Below the pieces are notes generated by a model. That model was not told the DNA's origin. It saw only the letters and a list, made by a program, of their open reading frames with translations, and searched no databases. This document shows positions 7,534 to 15,414 of a stretch of 20,442 bases of DNA, in pieces. The stretch spans positions 10,926-31,367 of the forward strand of contig DBVY01000023.1 of assembly GCA_002308575.1 (NCBI GenBank). The letters run 5' to 3'. Every line of letters begins with the position of its first letter. Position 1 is the stretch's first letter. This DNA is from Christensenella sp. UBA1252 (GTDB lineage Bacteria; Bacillota; Clostridia; Christensenellales; CAG-1252). The translations under genes and the position numbers were made by a program.

Positions 7534-8501
7534 TTGTATTTTACCTCCACCAATTTCAACATTAAGTAGTCCGCCACGTTCTGCGCGATGCAATTCGCTT
7601 TCAGGCGCTCGCGGCATTTCAAGGTTACGTTCAACGCCTCGCCCGCCGCGGACAGAGAATACATCTCGGCGATCTTCCCGATCTCCTCTTCCTTTTCGCG
7701 GAGCGCGATCGGGAGCGACGCGTGATAGCGGATCACGTCCGACATCACGAGCTCGATCATCGATAGAGAAGAAAGGATTCTTTCCTTCGAAAAGATCGGA
7801 TTTTTCAAGTAATTATGGACGTCTGCGCTGCCTTTCAGCCCGACCAAAAGATCCGCCGCTTCGCTTGCGTGCCGCGCGAAATCTTCGTCCGCCGCGAACG
7901 CGCGCGCCTTCGTAAAACTACCGGAGGACAGCCTTGCGCCCCGCTCCGCCTTTTCCTTTTCCACACCCGAAGCGATCAAACCTTCTTTGATGCTTTCTTC
8001 GGAAAACGCTGACAAAACGACCTGTTTTACGCGCGAAAGAACGGTTTGCAAAACGGTTGCGGAAGACACCGCCGAAAGGATAAAATGCACGCCGTCAAAC
8101 GGCTCTTCCAGCGTCTTCAAAAGTTTGTTTTGCGATTGCTCGGACACGCACTCGAAGTTTTTGAAAAAATAGAGTTTTCTGCCCCCTTCAAACGCGGTCA
8201 AGCCCGCATCCTCGGTGACTTCCGTCATCTCCTTGACCGAAAAATTATCCGATCCTTCCGCGAGATATTTGACGTCCGGCTTACTGCGCAAAAGGATTTT
8301 TCTGCATTCTTTGCATGCGCCGCAAGCGCTGTCGCAATAGGCGCGCATCGCGATCAAAGCAAACAACGTATCGACTGCGTCCTTATCCTCAGAGAGGATA
8401 AAGTAGGCGTGGGAAAACTCCCCTCGACGGATGTCCGATTCGATCGTCCGAAAGGCGGAAGACTCTCTGATCTCTTTTTCGTAACGCAACGACTCTTTCA
8501 T
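7524..8501 (-). CDS. holB: DNA polymerase III subunit delta prime
   Basis: The delta prime subunit is a fixed part of the clamp loader that opens the sliding clamp for DNA polymerase III. The 325-residue product keeps the AAA+ layout but has no usable Walker A, as expected for delta prime (SEDKDAVDT at the P-loop position). It has a zinc-finger-like CDSACGACKEC and NKLLKTLEEP in the Walker B/sensor region. The SRC arginine-finger motif appears as LSRV, keeping the arginine. The start overlaps the decarboxylase stop by ATGA, and the 3' end overlaps yaaT by 10 bases. Pairing with yaaT agrees with Bacillus gene order. Sequence is divergent in the C-terminal half, as is common for this subunit. 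Confidence 0.88.
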   Translation of the reverse strand: MKESLRYEKEIRESSAFRTIESDIRRGEFSHAYFILSEDKDAVDTLFALIAMRAYCDSACGACKECRKILLRSKPDVKYLAEGSDNFSVKEMTEVTEDAGLTAFEGGRKLYFFKNFECVSEQSQNKLLKTLEEPFDGVHFILSAVSSATVLQTVLSRVKQVVLSAFSEESIKEGLIASGVEKEKAERGARLSSGSFTKARAFAADEDFARHASEAADLLVGLKGSADVHNYLKNPIFSKERILSSLSMIELVMSDVIRYHASLPIALREKEEEIGKIAEMYSLSAAGEALNVTLKCRERLKANCIAQNVADYLMLKLVEVKYKCR

Positions 8502-9700
8502 TTCGTTCTTATTTTACCACCCGGGGCGCCGAAAAGTCTATCTGAATTTCGTTCGAGTATTTTTACCTTCTCTTCCGTAAAAACTTCGCCCGCTTTGATA
8601 AGCGGAACGCCGGGCGGATACACGCCGACGTCCTCGGCGCTTATTTTCCCGATTAATTCGGAAAGGTCCGAATATTCCGCGTTTTTTCCATCGAACCCTC
8701 GGCACAAAGAAAAAACCTTTTTAAGAGAATGCGCATTGAAAGGCGTTACGATCAACGTGACTCGATCGGCGTCCTGCGCCTCCGCGAAGATCCCGCCCTT
8801 TTCAAGGTGCGCGGCAAGCGCGTGCCCCGCGCCGGGAGCCACGAACGTCAGCCGCGAAAAGTCGTCCGCCGGAAGGGTTTGAACGTCCGGATAAGCGCTT
8901 TTTAAGCCGTCTGTCTTTTTTTTCAAACGCGCGTAAAGCACTTCGCCTTTTTTTTCCATAAAGTCGCGCGCAAAGTCCAAACTCGCCATCACGAGATAGG
9001 ACGGGCTTGTGGAAACGCATTCGCGTCGCGCGGAAACGGCGGCTTCGTAGTATTCGTTTTTGACGTGAAGCATCGCGCCGCCCGTATAAACGGGAAGCGT
9101 TTTATGCGCACCGTGAATCACGAGATCCGCGCATTTTACCGCACTTTTCGGGAAAAGCGGGCTAAACGCGAAATGCGCGCCGTGCGCTTCGTCCACGATC
9201 AAAACCGCGCCGATCTTTTTTGTAACGGCGGCGATCGCCTCAACGTCTTTGACCCGCCCGAAATAGTCGGGCGAAGTTACGCAGACCGCTTCGAACTTCT
9301 TTTCTTCGAGCTCGGAAAGGGTTTGAACAGACGTAACGCTTAAAGAAAACAGGCGGGCGATCGAATGAAAACTTTTGTGCATATCGCCGAAAAACGCGAT
9401 CTTTCTGCCCTTTATCAAAAGGAGCGCGACGCGTACGGCGTCCGTGGCGCCCCCTGCGAAAAACAGCGTCTTTTCCGCGCCGTACGCCTTTGCCGCTATG
9501 TCTTCCGCCTCGCGGATCACGCCTTGGGGCGACGCGAGATTATCCGAAAAAGAAAGCTCGGTGATATCGAACGCACAGGAAGCGTAAAGACGCTCTCTTT
9601 TTAACGGAAAGAGAGCGCGCGGATTGCCGCCGTGCGAGGGCATATGGAAACGCCCTTTCACACGCGCGTATTTTTTTACGGCGTCGTAAAGGGGTTTCAC
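8498..9700 (-). CDS. PLP-dependent Orn/Lys/Arg decarboxylase-like protein (YaaO type)
   Basis: The 400-residue product is a fold type I PLP enzyme of the ornithine/lysine/arginine decarboxylase group, as encoded by yaaO next to tmk-holB in many Firmicutes. It could make agmatine or cadaverine, but the substrate cannot be read from sequence. Visible motifs are H109 in GDMHKS (ring-stacking histidine), DEAHGAH with D170 (pyridine nitrogen partner), and K200 in HGAHKTLP (Schiff-base lysine). YPPGVPLI sits near the C-terminus. It is shorter than YaaO (about 480). The usual N-terminal PGHKxG is altered to PSHGGN, so substrate or activity may differ. The GTG start at 9700 overlaps the pgm stop (GTGA), with AAAGGA upstream. 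Confidence 0.85.
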   Translation of the reverse strand: MKPLYDAVKKYARVKGRFHMPSHGGNPRALFPLKRERLYASCAFDITELSFSDNLASPQGVIREAEDIAAKAYGAEKTLFFAGGATDAVRVALLLIKGRKIAFFGDMHKSFHSIARLFSLSVTSVQTLSELEEKKFEAVCVTSPDYFGRVKDVEAIAAVTKKIGAVLIVDEAHGAHFAFSPLFPKSAVKCADLVIHGAHKTLPVYTGGAMLHVKNEYYEAAVSARRECVSTSPSYLVMASLDFARDFMEKKGEVLYARLKKKTDGLKSAYPDVQTLPADDFSRLTFVAPGAGHALAAHLEKGGIFAEAQDADRVTLIVTPFNAHSLKKVFSLCRGFDGKNAEYSDLSELIGKISAEDVGVYPPGVPLIKAGEVFTEEKVKILERNSDRLFGAPGGKIRTK

Positions 9701-11442
9701 TCAACGTATCCTTTCATATCTTCGAGAAGCGCTTCCGCTTTCGCAGCGGCTTCGGATGCGTTGTTTGCGCTCGCGGAAACGTAGAGTTTGAGTTTGGGCT
9801 CCGTTCCGGAAGGACGGATCACGACCCAGTCGCCGCCTTCGAGGCTATAATACATAACGTCGCTCTTCGGGAAGTCGATTTTCTCCTTTTTCCCCGAAAT
9901 ATCCGTCTTTTCGCTTGCAAGATAATCAGTCACGGCAACGACTTTGTAGCCGGCGATCGTTTTGATGTCGATATTGCGGAGCGCCTTGGTCTTATGCGCC
10001 ATGATCTGCATACCTTCCAAGCCTTGGAAGTAGACGGAGATCGTCTTTTCGGCGTAGTAACCGAGTGCTTTGTAGATCTCCTGCAAGCGGTTGTACAGGC
10101 TGATGCCGACGCTCTTATAGTAGCAGACCATTTCCGCGAACAGCATCGTGGAAACGACGGCGTCCTTATCCTTCGCGTGCGTACCCGAAAGGTAGCCGTA
10201 GCTCTCCTCGTAACCGAACATAAACGTATGCGCGCCCGTCTTTTGGAACAGGTCGATCTTTTCGCCGATAAACTTAAAGCCGGTCAACACGTCGAAGCAG
10301 GTTGCGCCGTAGGACTCCGCAACTTTCTTCGCAAGCGAGGTCGTAACGATCGTTTTGACGCAAGCCGCGTTCGCGGGGAGCGTTCCCCTCTCCTTATGAC
10401 GGCGCAGGATATAATCCATTAAAAGAACGCCGGTTTGGTTGCCGGTCAACAGCACGAACGCGCCTTTGTCGCTTCTGACGGCGACGCCCATGCGGTCGGC
10501 GTCCGGATCCGTTCCGATCACGACGTCGCTTCCGAGCTCTTCCGCGAGATTGATGCCGAGGGTCAAAGCGTCCGGCATTTCGGGGTTCGGCATTTTGACG
10601 GTCGGGAATTCCCCGTTGGGTTCCGCCTGCTCGGGCACGACGTTGAAAGGAATGTGCATACGCGAAAGGATCTCCGTGACGGGTTTATAACCGCTTCCGT
10701 GCAACGGGGTATAGACGATTTTCAAATTGCCGCCCTCTTTTTGAACGGCTTCGGGCGAAAGCGAAAGCTTTTCGATGCGCGCAAAGTACGCTTCGTCCAC
10801 GCTCTTTCCGACGACCGTGATAAAGTCGTGGATCTTTTCGCCGTCCTTGCCCATCACGTCCGCGCGGTTACTTGTAGCCGCCGCCTTCGGAACGCCGAAA
10901 TAATCGCATTTTTCGATATAAGAAACGACTTTTGCGGTCGCTTCGGGAGAAAGTTGAGCGCCGTCCGACCCGTAGACCTTGTAGCCGTTGTACTCCTTCG
11001 GGTTATGGCTCGCCGTGATCATGATGCCCGAAAAAGTCTTTAAGTAGCCGACCGCGAACGAGCAGATCGGAACGGGGCGCACGTTCTCGAAAAGATAGGC
11101 GTTGATCCCCTGCGCCGCAAGCACTTTCGCCGCTTCGAGCGCAAATTCGAAACTCATTCTGCGCGTATCGTAAGAAATGATGACGCCGCGTTTTTTCGCT
11201 TCTTCGCCGACTTCGGAAATATAAGAAGCAAGCCCCGCCGTCGCGCGAGCGACCGTGTAAAGGTTCATTTTGTACGTCCCGAGGCCGATCGTTCCGCGCA
11301 TGCCGGCCGTTCCGAAAGACAACGGCATCGAGAAACGTTCCGCGATCTCTTTTTCGTCCGCGGCGATCGCGGTAAGCTCCGCTTTTTCATCCGCCGCCAC
11401 GTTCTTTAACCAATATTCGTAATTTTCCTGATACTTTTCCAC
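9697..11442 (-). CDS. pgcA: Phosphoglucomutase/phosphomannomutase
   Basis: The enzyme interconverts glucose 1-phosphate and glucose 6-phosphate, and often the mannose forms, feeding UDP-glucose and cell-envelope glycans. With the start used here the product has 581 residues, like B. subtilis PgcA. Seen in order are FGTAGMRG at about 43-50 and the phosphoserine loop TASHNPKEYNGYK (S145). Then come the metal-binding loop GTDPDADRMGV, the sugar-binding EESYGYLSGTHAKDKDA, and the phosphate-binding RPSGTEPKLKLY. The GTG at 11442 was chosen because GGAGG lies eight bases upstream and the family N-terminus (YQENYEYWL) follows at once. A longer reading frame to 11604 would run through the promoter. 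It heads the minus-strand operon. The symbol is by similarity. Confidence 0.93.
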   Translation of the reverse strand: MEKYQENYEYWLKNVAADEKAELTAIAADEKEIAERFSMPLSFGTAGMRGTIGLGTYKMNLYTVARATAGLASYISEVGEEAKKRGVIISYDTRRMSFEFALEAAKVLAAQGINAYLFENVRPVPICSFAVGYLKTFSGIMITASHNPKEYNGYKVYGSDGAQLSPEATAKVVSYIEKCDYFGVPKAAATSNRADVMGKDGEKIHDFITVVGKSVDEAYFARIEKLSLSPEAVQKEGGNLKIVYTPLHGSGYKPVTEILSRMHIPFNVVPEQAEPNGEFPTVKMPNPEMPDALTLGINLAEELGSDVVIGTDPDADRMGVAVRSDKGAFVLLTGNQTGVLLMDYILRRHKERGTLPANAACVKTIVTTSLAKKVAESYGATCFDVLTGFKFIGEKIDLFQKTGAHTFMFGYEESYGYLSGTHAKDKDAVVSTMLFAEMVCYYKSVGISLYNRLQEIYKALGYYAEKTISVYFQGLEGMQIMAHKTKALRNIDIKTIAGYKVVAVTDYLASEKTDISGKKEKIDFPKSDVMYYSLEGGDWVVIRPSGTEPKLKLYVSASANNASEAAAKAEALLEDMKGYVE

Positions 11443-11473
11443 GATAAAAACCTCCGTATCGGTGCTATTTTTT

Positions 11474-11502
11474 ATTATAACAAATTTTTCGGTTTCGAAC
11501 AA
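11474..11502 (-). promoter_or_regulatory. Promoter of the pgm operon
   Basis: Minus strand TTGTTC (11502-11497), exact 17-base spacer, TATAAT (11479-11474), about 32 bases before the GTG start. One of the best promoter matches in the window. It likely drives pgm, the decarboxylase, holB and yaaT. Confidence 0.75.
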
Positions 11503-11522
11503 GAGCCAGTTCGGAAGTTTTA

Positions 11523-11580
11523 CGCGCGGAAAGAAAAAGAGTTCCGCTTTTTCTCTAAAAAACTTTCGTTTTCCCGCGCG
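11523..11580. repeat. Nested inverted repeats between divergent pgm and metG promoters
   Basis: An outer perfect 7-bp inverted pair CGCGCGG/CCGCGCG (11523-11529 with 11574-11580) encloses an inner 8-bp pair AGAAAAAG/CTTTTTCT (11532-11539 with 11547-11554). It sits upstream of both divergent promoters, so it is not a terminator for either operon. It may be a protein-binding dyad or merely a result of GC-rich and purine-rich tracts. Confidence 0.4.
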
Positions 11581-11626
11581 CGGTAGTATAATGGATACCA
11601 GCAATCAAATTCGCGCGCGAAGCGCG
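11564..11626 (+). promoter_or_regulatory. metG promoter and leader hairpin
   Basis: A perfect TATAAT at 11587-11592 lies 44 bases before the metG ATG. The -35 at 11564-11569 (TTTCGT) is poor. The short leader carries a GC-only hairpin CGCGC-GAA-GCGCG (11614-11626). Its last base touches the GGAGG Shine-Dalgarno (11627-11631). There is no T-box or S-box in the leader. Confidence 0.5.
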
Positions 11627-11636
11627 GGAGGAAACT

Positions 11637-13580
11637 ATGGCAAAGCCCACCTTTTATATAACGACCCCGATCTATTATCCGAGCGGCACTTGGCACCTCG
11701 GAACCTGCTACACGACGGTTATTTGCGACGCGATCGCCCGCTTCAAAAGAAAACAAGGGTTCGACGTCTTTTATCTGACCGGAACGGACGAGCACGGCCT
11801 CAAAATCGAGCAAAAATCCAAAGAAGCCGGCGTTACGCCCAAAGAGTACGTGGACAAAAAGGTCGCGAACCTGAAATCCCTTTGGGACAGGCTCAAAATC
11901 TCGTACGATAAATTCATCCGCACGACCGATTCCTATCACGAAGCCGCCGTGCAAAAGATCTTCGACAAGCTCTATGAAAAAGGCGATATCTACAAGGGCG
12001 AGTACGAGGGCTATTACTGCGTTCCCTGCGAAACGTACTGGACGAAGACCCAACTAATAGACGGAAAATGCCCGGATTGCGGCAGAGAGGTCGGCGTCGC
12101 GAAAGAGTCCTGCTACTTCTTCCGCCTCAGCAAATATCAGGATAAACTCATCAATCTTTTGGAAGAAAACGACGAATTCCTGCTCCCGAAGCCGCGCCGC
12201 CGCGAGATGATCAACAACTTTTTGAAGCCCGGTCTGCAAGACCTCGCCGTGACCCGCTCCACCTTTACTTGGGGCGTGCCCGTCGATTTCGACCCGAAGC
12301 ACGTGATCTACGTTTGGATCGACGCGTTGATGAATTACGTGACCGCGCTCGGCTACGGCGGCGAAGACGACAGCCTTTTCAAAAAATATTGGCCGGCGGA
12401 CGTCCATATGATGGGCAAAGAGATCGTTCGTTTCCACAGCATCATTTGGCCCGCCCTGTTGATGGCGCTCGATATTCCTCTGCCGAAAAAGGTGTACGGA
12501 CACGGCTGGCTTTTGATGGGCGCGGACAAGATCAGCAAGAGCAAAGGCAATATCGTGGATCCCGTCGAACTTTCGGATAAATATTCGGTTGACGCCGTTC
12601 GCTACTATCTCCTGCGCGAGATCCCGTTCGGATCGGACGGCGCTTATACGACGCGCGCCTTCCTTTCCCGCTTGAACGCAGACCTCGCGAACGACCTCGG
12701 CAACCTCGTAAAACGCACGGTCGCGATGGTCAATAAGTACGAGGACGGCAATATCCCCGTTTGGAGCGGCAACAAGCAAAACACGGACGAGGAGATCATC
12801 GCCCTTTGCGAAAAGGCCTTGCCCGAAGTGGAAAAATATATGGACGAGCTCTTCGTGCCCGAGGCGCTCGAAAGCATCTTTACGCTGATCCGCCGCGCAA
12901 ATAAGTATATCGACGAAAACTGCCCGTGGATCCTTGCGAAGAGCGAAGAAACCAAGGCGCGTTTGTCGGACGTTCTTTACGTCCTTTTGGAAGTCATTCG
13001 CACGGCGGGCGTTTTGATCGAATCCTATCTCCCGGACACCGCCGAAAAGATCTTCTCCTGCTTCGACGGCATTTCCGCCGAGGAAAGATCCTTCGACAGC
13101 ATCCGCACGTTCGGCGGATTGAAAACGAAAAAAGTCATCGAACAAGACGCGATCTTTATGCGGGTCGACGTCGAAAAGGAGATCGCAGAGATGGAAAGCA
13201 AGATCGAAAAGCAAGAAGAAGTCAAAGAAGAAAAACCCGCAGTCGAACATAAGAGCGAGATCACGATCGACGATTTTGCGAAGATCGAACTGCGCGTCGG
13301 CAAAGTCCTTTCGGCGGAAAAGATGCCGAAAACCGATAAATTGCTCGTGATGAAAGTCGAGATCGGCGAAGAAAAAAGGCAGATCGTCAGCGGCATCGCA
13401 AAGTACTATTCGCCCGAAGAGATGGTCGGAAAGCGGGTCGTCGTCGTGTATAACCTCGCGCCTCACTCTTTCCGCGGCGTGGAAAGCCAAGGTATGCTTC
13501 TCTGCGCGGACGACGGCAAGGGCGGCGTCGTGCTCGTAAATCCCGAAAAAGAAGTCGACACGGGAAGCGAAGTCCGATAA
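11637..13580 (+). CDS. metG: Methionyl-tRNA synthetase
   Basis: This class I aminoacyl-tRNA synthetase charges tRNA-Met in the cytoplasm. The 647-residue product has the HIGH counterpart HLGT at 20-23. Its zinc-knuckle cysteines are C128, C131, C145 and C148 (CVPC...CPDC), and the KMSKS counterpart is KISKS at 298-302. The anticodon-binding helical domain follows, then a lysine- and glutamate-rich linker. The last 100 residues form a C-terminal EMAP/Trbp111 tRNA-binding domain (FAKIELRVGKVLSAEKMPKTDKL, then SQGMLLCAD). ATG follows GGAGG at 5 bases. It overlaps tatD by one base (TAATG). The order metG-tatD-ksgA resembles metS-yabD-(yabE-rnmV)-ksgA of Bacillus. Confidence 0.97.
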   Translation: MAKPTFYITTPIYYPSGTWHLGTCYTTVICDAIARFKRKQGFDVFYLTGTDEHGLKIEQKSKEAGVTPKEYVDKKVANLKSLWDRLKISYDKFIRTTDSYHEAAVQKIFDKLYEKGDIYKGEYEGYYCVPCETYWTKTQLIDGKCPDCGREVGVAKESCYFFRLSKYQDKLINLLEENDEFLLPKPRRREMINNFLKPGLQDLAVTRSTFTWGVPVDFDPKHVIYVWIDALMNYVTALGYGGEDDSLFKKYWPADVHMMGKEIVRFHSIIWPALLMALDIPLPKKVYGHGWLLMGADKISKSKGNIVDPVELSDKYSVDAVRYYLLREIPFGSDGAYTTRAFLSRLNADLANDLGNLVKRTVAMVNKYEDGNIPVWSGNKQNTDEEIIALCEKALPEVEKYMDELFVPEALESIFTLIRRANKYIDENCPWILAKSEETKARLSDVLYVLLEVIRTAGVLIESYLPDTAEKIFSCFDGISAEERSFDSIRTFGGLKTKKVIEQDAIFMRVDVEKEIAEMESKIEKQEEVKEEKPAVEHKSEITIDDFAKIELRVGKVLSAEKMPKTDKLLVMKVEIGEEKRQIVSGIAKYYSPEEMVGKRVVVVYNLAPHSFRGVESQGMLLCADDGKGGVVLVNPEKEVDTGSEVR

Positions 13581-14350
13581 TGTTTATCGATTCTCACGCA
13601 CATTTGGACGACGAGGCGATCGCCTCGCGCGAAGACGAGATCGTTTCCGCCGCGAAAGAAGCGGGCGTCGGCGTCATCATCAACGCGTCGTCCGATCTTC
13701 CCTCTTCTCTTGCGAGCGTGGCGCTTGCCGAGCGCCGCAAGGAAGTTTACGCCGTGATCGGCGTGCATCCCCACGAAGCAAAAACCTATTCGGACGAGGT
13801 CGAACGCGAGCTCGTCCGTCTTTCGAAAAAGGAAAAAGTCGTTGGGATCGGCGAGATCGGGTTGGATTATCATTACGACCTTTCCCCGCGCGACGTGCAA
13901 AAAGCCGTCCTCGAACGGGAGATCGTTCTCGCGGACGAGCTCGGTCTTCCCGTCGTGTTCCACGTGCGCGAAGCCTACGAGGATTTCAACGAGATCATCG
14001 AGCGCAACCTCTCGCGCTTTTCGCACGGCGCTCTGCTCCATTGCTATTCGGGCAGCGCGGAACTCGCGAAGTATTATTCGGACAAACTCGACGCCTATTT
14101 CTCTTTCGGCGGCGTTTTGACGTTCGCGAAGCATAAGGACGTCGTTTTGCGCGCGATCCCGAAAAACAGAATTCTCCTCGAAACGGACTGCCCGTATATG
14201 ACGCCCGTGCCGCATCGCGGAGAAAAGAACGAACCCAAATATATCCCCCTGATCGCCGAAAAAATGGCGGAACTCACGGGGCTTTCCGTTGTGGAGATCG
14301 AAAAGGTCACGACGGAAAACGCCCTCGCCTTTTATAAAGTACGGGTATGA
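13580..14350 (+). CDS. tatD: TatD-family metal-dependent nuclease
   Basis: TatD proteins (YabD in Bacillus) are TIM-barrel metallo-hydrolases with DNase activity. The 256-residue product shows all expected ligands: H6 and H8 in DSHAHLD, E92 in GEIGLDYHYD, H128 in FHVREA, H154 in LHCYSGS, and D203 in ETDCPYMTP. Length is normal. The start shares a base with the metG stop and the end overlaps ksgA by ATGA, so all three genes should be translated together. Possible roles include DNA repair or removal of damaged ends; the link to translation genes is positional only. Confidence 0.95.
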   Translation: MFIDSHAHLDDEAIASREDEIVSAAKEAGVGVIINASSDLPSSLASVALAERRKEVYAVIGVHPHEAKTYSDEVERELVRLSKKEKVVGIGEIGLDYHYDLSPRDVQKAVLEREIVLADELGLPVVFHVREAYEDFNEIIERNLSRFSHGALLHCYSGSAELAKYYSDKLDAYFSFGGVLTFAKHKDVVLRAIPKNRILLETDCPYMTPVPHRGEKNEPKYIPLIAEKMAELTGLSVVEIEKVTTENALAFYKVRV

Positions 14351-15150
14351 TCATAGACGGTAATTATTTTAATATCCAATTCAATAAGAAGTTCGGGCAG
14401 AATTTCATTACGGACAAAAACCTGCTCGCCGCGATCGCCGCGGACGCGGGCGTGACGAAAGACGACGTCGTTTTGGAGATCGGCGCCGGCGCGGGCACGT
14501 TGACCGCCGCCCTTGCGGACAGAGCGAAGGAAGTCATCGCCTACGAAATCGACGAGAATTTGCGCTCTGTCCTCTCCGTAACCCTTCAAAACAAAGCGAA
14601 CGTAACCGTCGTGTACGAAGATTTTATGCGCTCCACGCGCCCGATCCCCTCGCCTTTTAAAGTCGTGGCGAACCTTCCCTATTACGTAACGACGCCGATC
14701 TTAATGCGCCTCTTGGAGGGTGAAGTGCGCCCCGAGAGCGTAACCGTGATGGTGCAAAAGGAAGTTGCCGAGCGCCTCGTGGCAAAGCCCGGGACCGAAG
14801 AATACGGCGCGATTACGGCATCCGTGGATCTCGTGGCGAACGCAAAGATCACGAGAATCGTGGGCAGGCAAAACTTTACGCCGCCGCCCAACGTGGACAG
14901 CGCGGTCGTGCGCGTGGATCTGACGGACAAAGGCTATTCGGAAAAGGAGATCGCCGCCGCGAGAAAGCTGATTCGCGCGGCGTTCAATATGCGCCGCAAA
15001 ACGCTCTCGAACGCCCTCGCGGGCGCGCTCGGCGGAAAAGACAGAGCGGCGACCGTCATCGAAAAGGCGGGGTTTTCACCATCCGTGCGCGGAGAAACTT
15101 TATCCGCGGCGGACTTTATCCGCCTCGTCAAAGCGTCGGAACTTTCGTAA
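14347..15150 (+). CDS. ksgA: 16S rRNA dimethyladenosine transferase
   Basis: KsgA (RsmA) dimethylates two adjacent adenosines in the 3' terminal helix 45 of 16S rRNA late in 30S assembly, using SAM. The 267-residue product begins with the family's KKFGQNFITDKNLL. It has the SAM-binding motif VLEIGAGAGTLT at 42-53, the acidic YEID at about 66-69, and the catalytic NLPYY at 109-113. The C-terminal domain keeps FTPPPNVDSAVVR and AAFNMRRKTLSNAL. The ATG overlaps the tatD stop. The gene rnmV, which precedes ksgA in Bacillus, is missing. No T-rich terminator follows; only a palindrome at 15163-15178 is seen. Confidence 0.96.
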   Translation: MIIDGNYFNIQFNKKFGQNFITDKNLLAAIAADAGVTKDDVVLEIGAGAGTLTAALADRAKEVIAYEIDENLRSVLSVTLQNKANVTVVYEDFMRSTRPIPSPFKVVANLPYYVTTPILMRLLEGEVRPESVTVMVQKEVAERLVAKPGTEEYGAITASVDLVANAKITRIVGRQNFTPPPNVDSAVVRVDLTDKGYSEKEIAAARKLIRAAFNMRRKTLSNALAGALGGKDRAATVIEKAGFSPSVRGETLSAADFIRLVKASELS

Positions 15151-15301
15151 TATCAAGATCCAATCGCTTCGAAGCGATCGCGCCGTTCACGATCGACAGA
15201 ATCAACTGCAAAGCCACCTGTAATTCCAAAAGTTCTTTCAGATCTTTGTCCTTAACGAGCGCGTTTCCGATCGCGCACGCGAATCCGACCTCGCTTTCCA
15301 T
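15128..15301 (-). CDS. Possible 57-residue protein of unknown function
   Basis: Minus-strand reading gives a 57-residue product starting MESEVGFACAIGNALVKDKD. It continues with a leucine-rich, probably helical stretch and ends IASKRLDLDITKVPTL. Codon choice (ATC, GCG, GAA) resembles the neighbours. No Shine-Dalgarno is present. Instead a TATAAT (15312-15307) ends five bases before the ATG, which would make the message leaderless. Its 3' end overlaps the ksgA end by 23 bases on the opposite strand. I do not recognise the family. It could be a real small gene, the remnant of a longer one, or chance; without it this stretch holds no gene. Confidence 0.35.
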   Translation of the reverse strand: MESEVGFACAIGNALVKDKDLKELLELQVALQLILSIVNGAIASKRLDLDITKVPTL

Positions 15302-15324
15302 ACGAAATTATATGAAAAATTAAG

Positions 15325-15340
15325 AAAATTTGCTAATTTT
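15325..15340. repeat. Short AT hairpin in the spacer before the protease gene
   Basis: AAAATT-TGCT-AATTTT forms a 6-bp inverted repeat in the AT-rich spacer between the possible small ORF and the protease gene. A promoter for the protease must lie hereabouts, perhaps TTCGTT (15345-15350) with TATACG (15368-15373) at 17 bases, but the match is weak. The hairpin could be an operator. Confidence 0.3.
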
Positions 15341-15414
15341 AAGGTTCGTTTAATGTTAAAATAATAGTATACGGATATAGACGCACGCCTCGGGCGGCGA
15401 AAGGAGATAGAAAG

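Noticed and set aside
12054..13490. Minus-strand open frame of 478 codons opposite metG
   Set aside because: Mirror of metG codons, rich in Phe, Asp, Val and His, with no domain and no ribosome binding site.
15163..15178. Palindrome ATCGCTTCGAAGCGAT as a terminator for ksgA
   Set aside because: The 16-base palindrome is perfect, but no T-run follows on either strand, so an intrinsic terminator is not supported.
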